A stretch of DNA of 64,000 bases from Caballeronia udeis (GTDB taxonomy: Bacteria; Pseudomonadota; Gammaproteobacteria; Burkholderiales; Burkholderiaceae). Every line of letters starts with the position of its first letter. The first letter of the stretch is position 1. Under the pieces are notes generated by a model, which was given only the letters and a program-made list of their open reading frames with translations, searched no databases and was not told the DNA's origin. Below are positions 51,091 to 59,881 of this stretch, in pieces. The position numbers and the translations under genes were made by a program. The DNA is taken from NCBI RefSeq assembly GCF_001544555.2, contig NZ_FCOK02000047.1, positions 1-64,000 on the forward strand, written 5' to 3'.

Positions 51091-51948
51091 TTACAGCCAG
51101 TACACAACCACGTACAGTCCAAGCCACACCACGTCCACGAAGTGCCAGTACCACGCAGCCCCTTCAAACGCGAAGTGATGCTCGGCCGTGAAGTGCCCGC
51201 GGATCACGCGCACGAGAACCACAGTCAGCATGGTGCCGCCGAGAAACACGTGGAAACCGTGGAAGCCCGTCAGCAGGAAGAACGTGGAACCGTACACGCC
51301 CGAAGCCAGCGTCAGGTTCAGTTCGTTATACGCGTGAAAATACTCGTAGCCCTGGCAGAACAGGAAGCAGAGGCCCAGCAGAATGGTCGCGCCCAGCCAA
51401 ATAATGGTTTTGTTCCGATGATTCTCGCGCAGCGCATGGTGGGCGACCGTCAGCGTTGCACCTGAACTCAGCAGCAGCGCGGTATTGATGGTCGGCAGCG
51501 GCCACGGCGTCATGGAGCGGAAGTGCGACACCAGCCCGGCAGGACCATTGTTCGGCCATACGGCGGTGAAATCCGGCCAGATCAGCTTGTAATCGAGGCT
51601 GCCCAGTTCGTGCAGCGCAATCTGGCGCGCATAGAACAACGCACCGAAGAATGCCCCGAAGAACATCACTTCGGAGAAGATGAACCAGCTCATGCTCCAT
51701 CGGTACGACAAATCCACATTCTTGCCGTACATCCCGCCTTCGGATTCCCCGATGGAGTCTCCAAACCAGTGCCACAGCGTGTACAGCAGCCAAAGCAGGC
51801 CGATGACAAACGTGATCGGCGCCCATGGTTCACCATTGACCCACGACGCCAGCGAAGCCATAGAGATCAGCAGGCCGGTGGCGGCCATGATCGGATGTCT
51901 CGACGGGTGCGGGACGAAATAGTACGGGCTTTCGTTTTGACCGCTCAT
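51091..51948 (-). CDS. ctaE: Cytochrome c oxidase subunit III
   Basis: CtaE is subunit III of the aa3-type oxidase. The 285-residue product has seven hydrophobic segments, with characteristic WWHFVDVVWLGLYVVVYW-like C-terminal helix (YWHFVDVVWLGLYVVVYWL) and TGFHGFHVFLGG. ATG 51948 starts MSGQNESPYYF; an earlier ATG at 52026 is not conserved in pattern. DUF2970 lies 88 bp upstream on the same strand. Confidence 0.97.
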   Translation of the reverse strand: MSGQNESPYYFVPHPSRHPIMAATGLLISMASLASWVNGEPWAPITFVIGLLWLLYTLWHWFGDSIGESEGGMYGKNVDLSYRWSMSWFIFSEVMFFGAFFGALFYARQIALHELGSLDYKLIWPDFTAVWPNNGPAGLVSHFRSMTPWPLPTINTALLLSSGATLTVAHHALRENHRNKTIIWLGATILLGLCFLFCQGYEYFHAYNELNLTLASGVYGSTFFLLTGFHGFHVFLGGTMLTVVLVRVIRGHFTAEHHFAFEGAAWYWHFVDVVWLGLYVVVYWL

Positions 51949-52036
51949 TATTGATTCTCCACTTCGATCCAGTTGCTTGAAATTTTTGCTGCCATTGCCG
52001 TTGCCGCTTGATCCTTTTGCAGCCACGCCACCGGCG

Positions 52037-52243
52037 TTATCTCACCACCGCCCGCACCACCACCAGCAACACGACGATAAACAGCGCCGCCCCGATAACC
52101 CCGGCCGCGATCAGATGCAGCGGATTCAGCGAGGCATCGCTTTCCAGGTCACGGCGACGGCGCACGCCGAAGAACGACCAGAAAACCGCCTTCAGCAACC
52201 GAAGAAAACTGTTCTTCGGCACTTCCTTCTGTGTCTCAACCAT
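52037..52243 (-). CDS. DUF2970 small membrane protein
   Basis: The 68-residue protein has a polar start, a basic FFGVRRRRDLE stretch and one long hydrophobic C-terminal helix (LIAAGVIGAALFIVVLLVVV). DUF2970 members occur between cox11 and ctaE in beta-proteobacterial cta clusters and are presumed oxidase helpers. It lies 77 bp after cox11. No further function can be assigned. Confidence 0.85.
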   Translation of the reverse strand: MVETQKEVPKNSFLRLLKAVFWSFFGVRRRRDLESDASLNPLHLIAAGVIGAALFIVVLLVVVRAVVR

Positions 52244-52320
52244 CTCACGTCTCCGCCGCGTGCCGCGGCTTGTGTACCACCCACCTTGCCGCGCGTACTT
52301 GCCGGAAGCGCAGCCTTGGG

Positions 52321-52893
52321 CTATATACCGCTTCGCGACACCGCCGCGGGCGCGGTCAATTCAAAGAACGTGTACGACAACGTGATCGTTCTCACATCCT
52401 TGGGCAGCTTCGGATCCACCACGAACACCACGGGCATGCGCCGCGTCTCGTTCGGCTTCAACGTTTGCTGCGTAAAGCAAAAACACTCTATCTTCTTGAA
52501 GTACTCGGTGGCCTGCATGGGCGCGTAGCTCGGAATGGCTTGCGCCTGAACCGTACGGCTTTGCTGGTTGGTCACCTCGTACATCACCGTCATGACTTCA
52601 CCCGGATGCACGTCGAGCGTGTTCTGTTCCGGCTTGAACTGCAACGGACCGCGCGCGTTAGCATCGAATTCGATGGAAATCTTGCGGCTCGTGTCGACCT
52701 GCGTATTCTTTGCTTCCCGTGCGCCCACGTCGCGCTGCACGAGATTGTTGATGCCGGTAATCGAGCAGATCGCGCGATACATGGGCACGAGCGCAAAACC
52801 AAAACCGAACATGGCCGCCGCCACGACAATCAACTTGACCATCATCGAGCGGTTGAACGCGCGATCTTCCTTGATCTCCTCAGGCGTCGACAC
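52321..52893 (-). CDS. ctaG: Cox11/CtaG copper chaperone
   Basis: Cox11 (also called CtaG) supplies CuB copper to oxidase subunit I. The 190-residue product has one N-terminal helix (SMMVKLIVVAAAMFGFGFA) and a beta domain with the copper motif IECFCFTQQTL (CFCF) and a VVDPKLPKDVRTITLSYTFFEL end. The start is best at GTG 52893, giving (M)STPEEIKEDR, as in relatives; an ATG at 52926 adds 11 residues. It follows a 46-residue gene by 4 nt. Confidence 0.94.
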   Translation of the reverse strand: MSTPEEIKEDRAFNRSMMVKLIVVAAAMFGFGFALVPMYRAICSITGINNLVQRDVGAREAKNTQVDTSRKISIEFDANARGPLQFKPEQNTLDVHPGEVMTVMYEVTNQQSRTVQAQAIPSYAPMQATEYFKKIECFCFTQQTLKPNETRRMPVVFVVDPKLPKDVRTITLSYTFFELTAPAAVSRSGI

Positions 52894-52897
52894 TTCC

Positions 52898-53038
52898 CTA
52901 CCCTCTCGAGCGCACGTATTGATCAATGATCGCGGCCAGGCAAAACGCCAAGGCCACCGCTACCAGGATCAGACCGAGCCGCTTGTTGCTCGCCCGGATT
53001 TGCTCGGGCATGCGTTGCTTCTGTGAATTCCGGGTCAT
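52898..53038 (-). CDS. Small oxidase assembly membrane protein
   Basis: The 46-residue product has one helix (LGLILVAVALAFCLAAIID) after a basic start (MTRNSQKQRMPEQIR). Beta-proteobacterial cta clusters hold a gene of this size between ctaD and cox11, annotated as a cytochrome oxidase small assembly protein. It is 4 nt from the Cox11 start. Earlier in-frame ATGs up to 53095 exist but add basic, non-conserved residues. Confidence 0.7.
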   Translation of the reverse strand: MTRNSQKQRMPEQIRASNKRLGLILVAVALAFCLAAIIDQYVRSRG

Positions 53039-53145
53039 CCGTTCAGGTTTTATTCCGCTAGTCATGCGCTTCGCTGTCATTGTCCTGCGCGGCACGCGTC
53101 CCGTATTGCTTCGATATCAACGCAACGGGACACGCTGCCGGTGCT

Positions 53146-54771
53146 TCACTCGACGTGTGGCGGCTGCTCGAACGTGTGGAACGGAGCCGGGCTCGGCACA
53201 GTCCATTCCAGACCTTCGGCGCCGTCCCACGGCTTGTCGTCCGCTTTCTCCAGTTCACCGCCGCCGCGATACGCCGGCAACGCTACCGCGAACAGGAAGT
53301 ACACCTGCGCCAGACCGAAACCAAACGCGCCGATAGTCGCCACCTGGTTGAAGTCCGTGAACTGCGCCGGGTAATCCGCATAACGGCGCGGCATGCCGGC
53401 GAGGCCCAGGAAGTGCATCGGGAAGAAGGTGATGTTGAAGAAAATCATGGACGCCCAGAAGTGGATCTTGCCGCGCGTCTCGTTGTACATCCAGCCGGTC
53501 CACTTCGGCGACCAGTAATACCACCCGGAGAAGAGCGCGAACAGCGACCCCGCCACCAGCACGTAGTGGAAGTGCGCCACCACGTAATAAGTCCCGTGCA
53601 TCTGGATATCAAGCGGCGCCATGGACAGGATCAGGCCCGTGAAACCACCCATGGTGAACACGAACAGGAAGCCGATGGCGAACAGCATGGGCGTTTCGAA
53701 GGTCAACGAACCGCGCCACATGGTCGCGACCCAGTTGAACACCTTAACGCCGGTCGGCACCGCGATCAGCATGGTCGCGTACATGAAGAACAGCTGGCCC
53801 GTCACCGGCATGCCAGTGGCGAACATGTGGTGCGCCCAGACCATGAACGAGAGGATCGCGATGGACGACGTGGCGTACACCATCGAGCTATAGCCGAACA
53901 AAGGCTTGCGCGAGAACGCCGGGATCACCTGCGACACGATCCCGAACGCCGGCAAGATCATGATGTACACCTCGGGATGCCCGAAGAACCAGAAAATATG
54001 CTGGTACATCACCGGATCGCCGCCGCCCGCTGCATTGAAGAACGACGTGCCGAAGTGGCGATCGAACAGCACCATGGTGATCGCGCCTGCCAGCACCGGC
54101 ATCACGGCAATCAGCAGGTAGGCGGTGATCAGCCAGGTCCAGCAGAACATCGGCATCTTCATCAGCGTCATGCCGGGCGCGCGCATGTTCAGGATCGTCA
54201 CGACGATATTGATACCGCCCATGATCGACGACGCACCCATCAGGTGGATCGCGAAAATGGCGAAGTCCATGCCCGGGCCCATCTGCGTGGAGAGCGGCGC
54301 GTACAGCGTCCAGCCGGCAGCGGTTGCGCCACCGGGAACGAAGAACGACGTGATCAGCAGGATGGCGGCCACCGGCAGCAGCCAGAAGCTGAAGTTGTTC
54401 ATCCGCGCGAAGGCCATGTCGGACGCGCCAATCTGCAGCGGAATCTGCCAGTTCGCGAAACCGACGAACGCCGGCATGATCGCGCCGAACACCATGATCA
54501 GGCCGTGCATGGTGGTCAACTGGTTGAAGAACTCGGGACGCATGATCTGCAGGCCCGGCTCAAAGAGCTCGGCGCGGATCATCAGCGCCATCACGCCCCC
54601 TGACAGGAACATGATGAACGAGAACAACAGGTACAAGGTACCGATGTCCTTGTGGTTCGTCGCGAACAGCCAGCGACGCCAGCCGTACGGCAGTTCGTGC
54701 GCATGCTCATCGTGATCATGAGCGTGGCCATGGTCGTGGCCCGCGGTTACATCGTGTCCGATGCTAGACAT
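53146..54771 (-). CDS. ctaD: Cytochrome c oxidase subunit I
   Basis: CtaD carries haem a and the haem a3-CuB centre. The 541-residue protein has twelve helices and a haem ligand in TTMHGLIMVFG. It also has FWFFGHPEVYIMILPAFG (CuB His and cross-linked Tyr), VWAHHMFATG and VVAHFHYVLVAG. A His-rich N-terminus (HDHGHAHDHDEHAHE) precedes the first helix, a feature seen in several Burkholderiales and possibly metal-binding. The ATG has a GGAGATTGTC site. It follows ctaC after a 89-bp gap that contains a hairpin. Confidence 0.97.
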   Translation of the reverse strand: MSSIGHDVTAGHDHGHAHDHDEHAHELPYGWRRWLFATNHKDIGTLYLLFSFIMFLSGGVMALMIRAELFEPGLQIMRPEFFNQLTTMHGLIMVFGAIMPAFVGFANWQIPLQIGASDMAFARMNNFSFWLLPVAAILLITSFFVPGGATAAGWTLYAPLSTQMGPGMDFAIFAIHLMGASSIMGGINIVVTILNMRAPGMTLMKMPMFCWTWLITAYLLIAVMPVLAGAITMVLFDRHFGTSFFNAAGGGDPVMYQHIFWFFGHPEVYIMILPAFGIVSQVIPAFSRKPLFGYSSMVYATSSIAILSFMVWAHHMFATGMPVTGQLFFMYATMLIAVPTGVKVFNWVATMWRGSLTFETPMLFAIGFLFVFTMGGFTGLILSMAPLDIQMHGTYYVVAHFHYVLVAGSLFALFSGWYYWSPKWTGWMYNETRGKIHFWASMIFFNITFFPMHFLGLAGMPRRYADYPAQFTDFNQVATIGAFGFGLAQVYFLFAVALPAYRGGGELEKADDKPWDGAEGLEWTVPSPAPFHTFEQPPHVE

Positions 54772-54817
54772 GACAATCTCCTAAAGCGAATACTGCGGCA
54801 CTTGGGTGTACGCTACG

Positions 54818-54843
54818 CCAGCTTCCTTTCAGAAGGAAGCTGG
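54818..54843. promoter_or_regulatory. Perfect hairpin between ctaC and ctaD
   Basis: Arms CCAGCTTCCTT and AAGGAAGCTGG are exact around TCAG in the intergenic gap. No T-run follows. It may protect or process the mRNA so that subunit I and II levels differ, or weakly terminate. Confidence 0.5.
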
Positions 54844-54860
54844 CCGGATGGGTACGACCG

Positions 54861-56489
54861 TCAGGCAGCCGGACTGATCTCTACACGCCGTGCTTCTCTC
54901 GCGTCAGCACCGCCCGTGATCGTTTCCGGCTTCTTCAAAATGATGCGGTCTTCAGCTACGCCCGCGGCCTTAAGCGCGTCGCGAACGGCCTGTGCACGCG
55001 TCTTCGCGAGTTCAGCGTTCTTCGCGGCGGAGCCGGTTGCATCGGTGAAACCCGACAGCGTCAGCTTTGCGTCCGGATGCGCCTTCGCGTAATCGGCTGC
55101 AGCCTGGATCGCGGTGGTTGCGTCGGCAGGCAATGCATCCTTGCCCGTCTCGAAATACACGCTCGCCGGCAACGAAGCCGCCGGAGCCGCTGCGTCCGAT
55201 GCCGGTGCCGGTGCCGTAGAGGCCGCCGGAGCCGCACTTGCCGCTTCCGAACCAGCCGCCGCACCGCTCGCCGCCGCTTCTGAACCACCGGCCGCAGCGC
55301 CTGCGCCCGCCAGATGATCGCCACCTGCCGGCATCTTGCCGTTACGTGCGTCAGCCACTTGCAGGGGTTGCAGGATGTCGCCGGTGTGGTTGCCCCAGGT
55401 ATTGCGTTCGTACGTGATCACCGAAGCAATCTCGACGTCATTGAGCGTCGCGCCCCAGTTCGGCATTGCGCCCTTGCCCTTCAACACAATGCTCACGTGA
55501 TCCGCGATCGGGCCATTGGCGATCTTGCTGCCATCAAGCGCGGGGAACTGGCCCCCGCCCTTGCCGGTCGGCTGGTGGCAAACCGCGCAATTGGACGTAT
55601 AGACCTGCGCGCCGCGCGCCTTCAGTTCGTCCATTGTGTAGGTCTTGTTCGGATCGTCCGCGCTGGCGGCCATTTTCTTCTTCTGGGCGTCGACCCACGC
55701 CGAGTAGTCGTCAGCCGACAACACTTCGACCACGACCGGCATGTACGCGTGTTCCTTGCCGCACAACTCGGTGCAGAAGCCACGGAACGTGCCGGTCTTC
55801 TCGGCCTTGAACCACGTGTCGCGCACGAAGCCGGGAATCGCGTCCTGCTTCACGCCGAACGCCGGGACGTACCACGAGTGGACGACGTCATTGGCGGTGG
55901 TGATGATGCGGATTTTCTTGTCGACCGGAACCACGAGCGGGTTGTCGACTTCCTGCAGATACAGGTCGGAAATGGGCGCCTGGCCGTTCACTTCGCTGCG
56001 CGGGGTGGACAGCGTGGACAGGAAGTTGATGCCTTCGCCTGGCCCCTTCACGTAGTCGTAACCCCACTTCCACTGATAACCGGTGACCTTCACGGTCAGG
56101 TCGGCGTTGGTCGTGTCTTTCATCGCGACGACGGCCTTCGTGGCCGGCAACGCCATCAGCACGACGATCACGAACGGGACGATTGTCCAGATGATTTCGA
56201 CCGTGGTGCTTTCGTGGAAATTCGAAGCCTTGTGTCCTTTCGACTTCCGGTGCATCAGGACCGAATAGAACATCACGCCGAACACGCCGAGGAAAATCAC
56301 CGTGCAGATGATCAGCATGAACGTATGGAGGCTGTAGAGCTCTTCGGCGATCTTCGTCACCGGCGTCTGGAAGTTCAGTTCATTGACTGCAGGACCGCCA
56401 GGACTGTCGTTGACCGCCAGGGCTGCGCCGGCGAACAGGAGTCCGCTTAACGCCAGCACGCCCGAGAGGGCTCGCTTGATTGTTTTCAT
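54861..56489 (-). CDS. ctaC: Cytochrome c oxidase subunit II with cytochrome c and OmpA-like domains
   Basis: CtaC takes electrons from cytochrome c through CuA. The 542-residue protein has a signal region, two helices (HTFMLIICTVIFLGVFGVM, VPFVIVVLMALPA), the CuA site VVHSWYVPAFG and GFCTELCGKEHAYMP, and a cytochrome c domain (SNCAVCHQPTGKGGG). An Ala/Ser-rich linker and an OmpA-like peptidoglycan-binding domain (LTLSGFTDATGSAAKNAELAKTRAQAV) complete it. Mono-haem fusions are common; the OmpA-like end is less so. ATG 56489 follows AAGGAAG; the next in-frame ATG upstream lies at 56513. Confidence 0.95.
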   Translation of the reverse strand: MKTIKRALSGVLALSGLLFAGAALAVNDSPGGPAVNELNFQTPVTKIAEELYSLHTFMLIICTVIFLGVFGVMFYSVLMHRKSKGHKASNFHESTTVEIIWTIVPFVIVVLMALPATKAVVAMKDTTNADLTVKVTGYQWKWGYDYVKGPGEGINFLSTLSTPRSEVNGQAPISDLYLQEVDNPLVVPVDKKIRIITTANDVVHSWYVPAFGVKQDAIPGFVRDTWFKAEKTGTFRGFCTELCGKEHAYMPVVVEVLSADDYSAWVDAQKKKMAASADDPNKTYTMDELKARGAQVYTSNCAVCHQPTGKGGGQFPALDGSKIANGPIADHVSIVLKGKGAMPNWGATLNDVEIASVITYERNTWGNHTGDILQPLQVADARNGKMPAGGDHLAGAGAAAGGSEAAASGAAAGSEAASAAPAASTAPAPASDAAAPAASLPASVYFETGKDALPADATTAIQAAADYAKAHPDAKLTLSGFTDATGSAAKNAELAKTRAQAVRDALKAAGVAEDRIILKKPETITGGADAREARRVEISPAA

Positions 56490-56703
56490 AGCTTCCTTAC
56501 CCAAAATTTCCATTCAGACCCTCGACCCCCGTATGCACCCGTCCGACTCATGCATCGCCTCCCCTGGAAACGACCTACTCGGCGGCGCGTGTCGATGCGT
56601 GTGCCGCTTACTGCTTACTTCCCGATTCCGATACCGTGCCCATTATGCGCAGCGCTGCCATCCGGACATCCTGAACGCACCCAGCCGGCGCATTTTCAGT
56701 ACG

Positions 56704-57180
56704 TCAGCCGCAGCGCGTCAGCCACATCCGCAACTCAACGGCAAACTGCTTGCGACGATACTGCGCCAGATGTATCCCGACCGGCACCGACTCCCCGCGC
56801 GACACCAGCGTCACCGGATCTCTCGGCGTTGCACCCGGTTCGACTCTCACCCAGCGCGGATTGAACTCCATCTGCGTGAGCGTTTCGGCATCCATCCGCT
56901 CGATCAGCAGGCGGTTGTGAAACAGCCGGATCCGCTCGTAGTCGACAGCATGCCGCGCATAAATGACGAACGCGATACCGACGGCCAGCAACTCGATACC
57001 TGTAAAAGGCAGCACCAGCCAAGCGCCCGCCCACACCAGCAAACCCGCTATCAGCAACGAAAACAGCGCAAGCGACACATAGAAAGCCACGAATTGCCGC
57101 GGCGAGACAGAACAGTTCCGCTTGATCAACCAGTCCTTTACGACCGGTTCGGTGTCCATCGGCAGATCCGTTGCTTGCAT
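56704..57180 (-). CDS. DUF2244 membrane protein
   Basis: The 158-residue product has two helices (FVAFYVSLALFSLLIAGLLVW and LVLPFTGIELLAVGIAFVIYA), a cytosolic domain with RIRLFHNRLLIERM and NPRWVRVEPG, and a C-terminal HLAQYRRKQFAVELRMWL helix. It is the DUF2244 pattern, found beside cytochrome oxidase genes. It lies ~215 bp upstream of ctaC on the same strand. That gap has no gene. Confidence 0.85.
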   Translation of the reverse strand: MQATDLPMDTEPVVKDWLIKRNCSVSPRQFVAFYVSLALFSLLIAGLLVWAGAWLVLPFTGIELLAVGIAFVIYARHAVDYERIRLFHNRLLIERMDAETLTQMEFNPRWVRVEPGATPRDPVTLVSRGESVPVGIHLAQYRRKQFAVELRMWLTRCG

Positions 57181-57443
57181 CGCCGTCTCCCGCGTCAGAT
57201 TTGTCTCACCCGCGCCGCGTGTTGCCTACCTGCGTGCTCACCGCCAATCACTCGGAAAGCACCGAAAATCGTGCCAGCCCGGCGACAAACTGACGCATTA
57301 TAGGCGCGTTACCCAGCATCCACAAGCAAGGTGGTGCACACCGCAAAGCCAAGCCGCACAAGCCTCTGCGCCCTTTTGCCGCATCCTTTTGGATGCTTGT
57401 CAACGCGTGCATTCGAGGGGTGGGAAAGGCCTTTTTGACGGGT

Positions 57444-58415
57444 TTACTTGCTCCGTTTCGAGCCTCGCCCTATGTCTTCGAGCCTCACAATACCGTGCCC
57501 TTCCGCCGTCATTCGCGGCACCGCCTTCCAGGCGTGTCCGTAGATCACTTCAAAGGTCAGCGGGATCGTGCCGTCTTCACGGCGACGGGCTTCGAGTGCC
57601 GCGTGAAGCCCGTTGCGTAACGCGCGAGCATGCGTTTGCGGCGCGGCGTCACGCGGATAAGCACCCCAGCGGCGCACGTCCCTCAACAGCGATTCCGGCG
57701 ACTTGTATGTGATCGTCAGCACCTCCTGGTCCATCACCGGAATCTCGAAACCGCTCTCGACCAGCATGTCGCCGAGATCGTGCATATCGACGAATTCGAT
57801 GGTGTGCCGCTGCGGTGCCAGACCCAGCGACTTTTCCGCCTGCGCGTACGCGCCGCTGAGCTCTTTCAGCGTGTCGGGACCAAGCGTGCTGAACATCAGC
57901 AGGCCGTTCACCTTGAGCACGCGCGCCCACTCCGGAAACACGAGGTCGGGCCGTGCGTGCCAGTGCAGCGCGAGATTCGACCAGAGCATCTCGAACGCGC
58001 TTGCAGCAAACGGCAGTGCCGCGAAATCGCCCTGCGCCAGTTGCGGGCCGCGTGCGCCAAACGCCTTGCCCAGCGTGGCGGGAAGAAACCGTCGCCAGCC
58101 GGCGTTGGCTTCGGATTCGGCGGTCTCGGCCTGGTTCGCCCGAGCCAGCATGGCCGCCGACAGATCCATGCCGAGCACCGATGCATCAACGAAACGCTCG
58201 CGCAGGCCCGGCAGGTCGGCACCCGTGCCGCAACCCGCGTCGAGCACGCGCACAGGCGTTACCTTGATGTAGTCGAGCCGCTCGCGCATACGCTGCGCGA
58301 TCTCGCGCGGCAGGAACGCGACGTCATCGAACGTCGCGGCGCGACGGTCGAAAATTCGCTGCAGACGGCGCGAATCGTAGGCTGGACGGCCAGCGTTGGC
58401 AGGAGTTGGGGGCAT
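57444..58415 (-). CDS. BioC-like SAM methyltransferase
   Basis: The 323-residue protein shows methyltransferase motif I VRVLDAGCGTGADLPGLRE, the mid-region LWSNLALHWHARPDLVFPEWARVLKVNGLLMFSTLGPDTL and a SPESLLRDVRRWGAYPRDAAP stretch. This matches BioC-type malonyl-ACP methyltransferases in layout (BioC is ~250 residues; this has an extra C-terminal ~60). No other bio genes are visible, so its substrate is not certain. It is divergent from comF, 156 bp away. Confidence 0.8.
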   Translation of the reverse strand: MPPTPANAGRPAYDSRRLQRIFDRRAATFDDVAFLPREIAQRMRERLDYIKVTPVRVLDAGCGTGADLPGLRERFVDASVLGMDLSAAMLARANQAETAESEANAGWRRFLPATLGKAFGARGPQLAQGDFAALPFAASAFEMLWSNLALHWHARPDLVFPEWARVLKVNGLLMFSTLGPDTLKELSGAYAQAEKSLGLAPQRHTIEFVDMHDLGDMLVESGFEIPVMDQEVLTITYKSPESLLRDVRRWGAYPRDAAPQTHARALRNGLHAALEARRREDGTIPLTFEVIYGHAWKAVPRMTAEGHGIVRLEDIGRGSKRSK

Positions 58416-58571
58416 GACAACCTACTTTCTAAGAGTGCGAAGTATACTCGGTCGATTCCTGAAACGTTCGGCTAAACCAGACGGCACAAGGTTTCCGCCG
58501 GTTTCCCCGTACAGCTACGCGGATCCTCACGGCGGATTTTTGCGCTGCCACGCATTCCCCGGATCGAACGT

Positions 58572-59360
58572 ATGAAGCTGCGCTTTTGTGTTGTATCGCG
58601 TGGTGCAGGCGCGCTGCGCGCGGGTTCTGCCGTCGCACTGCGGCGGCTCGGCGAGATGCGCGACATCGCTTTGCCCAGTCAGTGCGCATTGTGTGGCAAT
58701 TTGTCGCAGAAGGTGTTGTGTACCGGCTGTGATGAACAGTATTGGAACCAGACACGCACACGGTGCCCGGTTTGTGCATTGCCCCTGCCGGTTCCGGTTA
58801 TGGCCTCGGCTGTATCCGCTGGCGTTAAAAACGGAGCGTATTTGCCTTGCAGGCGGTGCATTGCGGAGCCGCCGCATTTCGACGCGACCATCGCGCTGGC
58901 CGATTATCATGCGCCGCTCGACCTCAAGTTCCACGCCCGGCTGGCGACGGCCGACGAATTCGCGCGCCAGTTGCAAGCCGCATTCGAAACCACCGACGCG
59001 GCTGCACCGGATGTCATCGCGCCTGTGCCGCTGTCGCATCGGCGCCTGAGAAGCCGCGGCTACAACCAGGCGTGGTCGATCGGCAAACCGCTTGCGCGCC
59101 GGCTTGGCTCGCTGGCTGACGCAACCCTGATCGAGCGGACTCGCGATACGGCGCCGCAAGCGAAGCTCGATCTCGATACGCGGCGCCGCAATGTAGGCGG
59201 TGCGTTCCGGCTTCTGCGCAATGTATGCGGCCAGCATGTGGCAATTGTCGACGACGTCATGACCTCCGGCGCCACGCTCGACACGCTGGCCTTTATGCTA
59301 AAAAACGCCGGTGCGCGGCGCGTCACCAACTTCGTCGCGCTGCGCACGCCGCAAGACTAA
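58572..59360 (+). CDS. comF: ComF family phosphoribosyltransferase
   Basis: ComF proteins take part in DNA uptake in competent bacteria. The 262-residue product has an N-terminal Zn-finger with Cys pairs (CALCG, CTGCDE, CPVCA, CRRC) and a C-terminal PRTase domain with the PRPP loop VAIVDDVMTSGATLDTL. The basic start (MKLRFCVVSRG) may be longer than the true N-terminus. trmL follows 19 bp later on the same strand. Confidence 0.9.
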   Translation: MKLRFCVVSRGAGALRAGSAVALRRLGEMRDIALPSQCALCGNLSQKVLCTGCDEQYWNQTRTRCPVCALPLPVPVMASAVSAGVKNGAYLPCRRCIAEPPHFDATIALADYHAPLDLKFHARLATADEFARQLQAAFETTDAAAPDVIAPVPLSHRRLRSRGYNQAWSIGKPLARRLGSLADATLIERTRDTAPQAKLDLDTRRRNVGGAFRLLRNVCGQHVAIVDDVMTSGATLDTLAFMLKNAGARRVTNFVALRTPQD

Positions 59361-59379
59361 TTTTCAAGAGTTATCGCTT

Positions 59380-59850
59380 ATGTTCAATGTCGTACTGGTC
59401 GAACCTGAAATTCCGCCGAATACCGGCAACGTGATCCGGCTGTGCGCCAATACGGGGGCCCGCCTGCATTTGATCGAACCGTTGGGTTTCCCTCTCGACG
59501 ACGCCAAGATGCGCCGCGCCGGCCTCGACTATCACGAGTACGCGCAGATGCATGTGCACGCCAACTGGGAAGCGTTCCTGGAAGCGCAAGCGCCTGACGT
59601 GAGCCGCATGTTTGCCTTCACCACGCGCGGCTCAACGCCATTTTTCGGGCACACGTTCCAGGCGGGCGACTGGTTTGTCTTCGGTGCTGAAACCCGGGGC
59701 CTGCCGGACGCCGTGCTCGCGCAGTTCACAAACGAGCGGCGCGTGCGTCTGCCTATGCGGCCGGGGAACAGGAGTTTGAATTTGTCGAATACGGTGGCAA
59801 TTGTGACGTTCGAAGCGTGGCGTCAGACCGGGTTCGAGGGCGGCGAATAG
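59380..59850 (+). CDS. trmL: tRNA (cytidine/uridine-2'-O-)-methyltransferase
   Basis: TrmL methylates the ribose of the wobble base in leucine tRNAs. The 156-residue SPOUT protein starts MFNVVLVEPEIPPNTGNVIRL, has FVFGAETRGLPDAVLAQ and ends LPMRPGNRSLNLSNTVAIVTFEAWRQ, which forms the knot and SAM site. ATG 59380 is chosen since the longer frame from 59311 overlaps comF. Size fits the short single-domain TrmL type. Confidence 0.93.
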   Translation: MFNVVLVEPEIPPNTGNVIRLCANTGARLHLIEPLGFPLDDAKMRRAGLDYHEYAQMHVHANWEAFLEAQAPDVSRMFAFTTRGSTPFFGHTFQAGDWFVFGAETRGLPDAVLAQFTNERRVRLPMRPGNRSLNLSNTVAIVTFEAWRQTGFEGGE

Positions 59851-59881
59851 TCGTCGCGAGTCTTCTCCGCCGGAGAACCCC

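Noticed and set aside
53080..54603. Long open frame antisense to ctaD
   Set aside because: His/Arg-rich with no fold cue; ctaD is certain.
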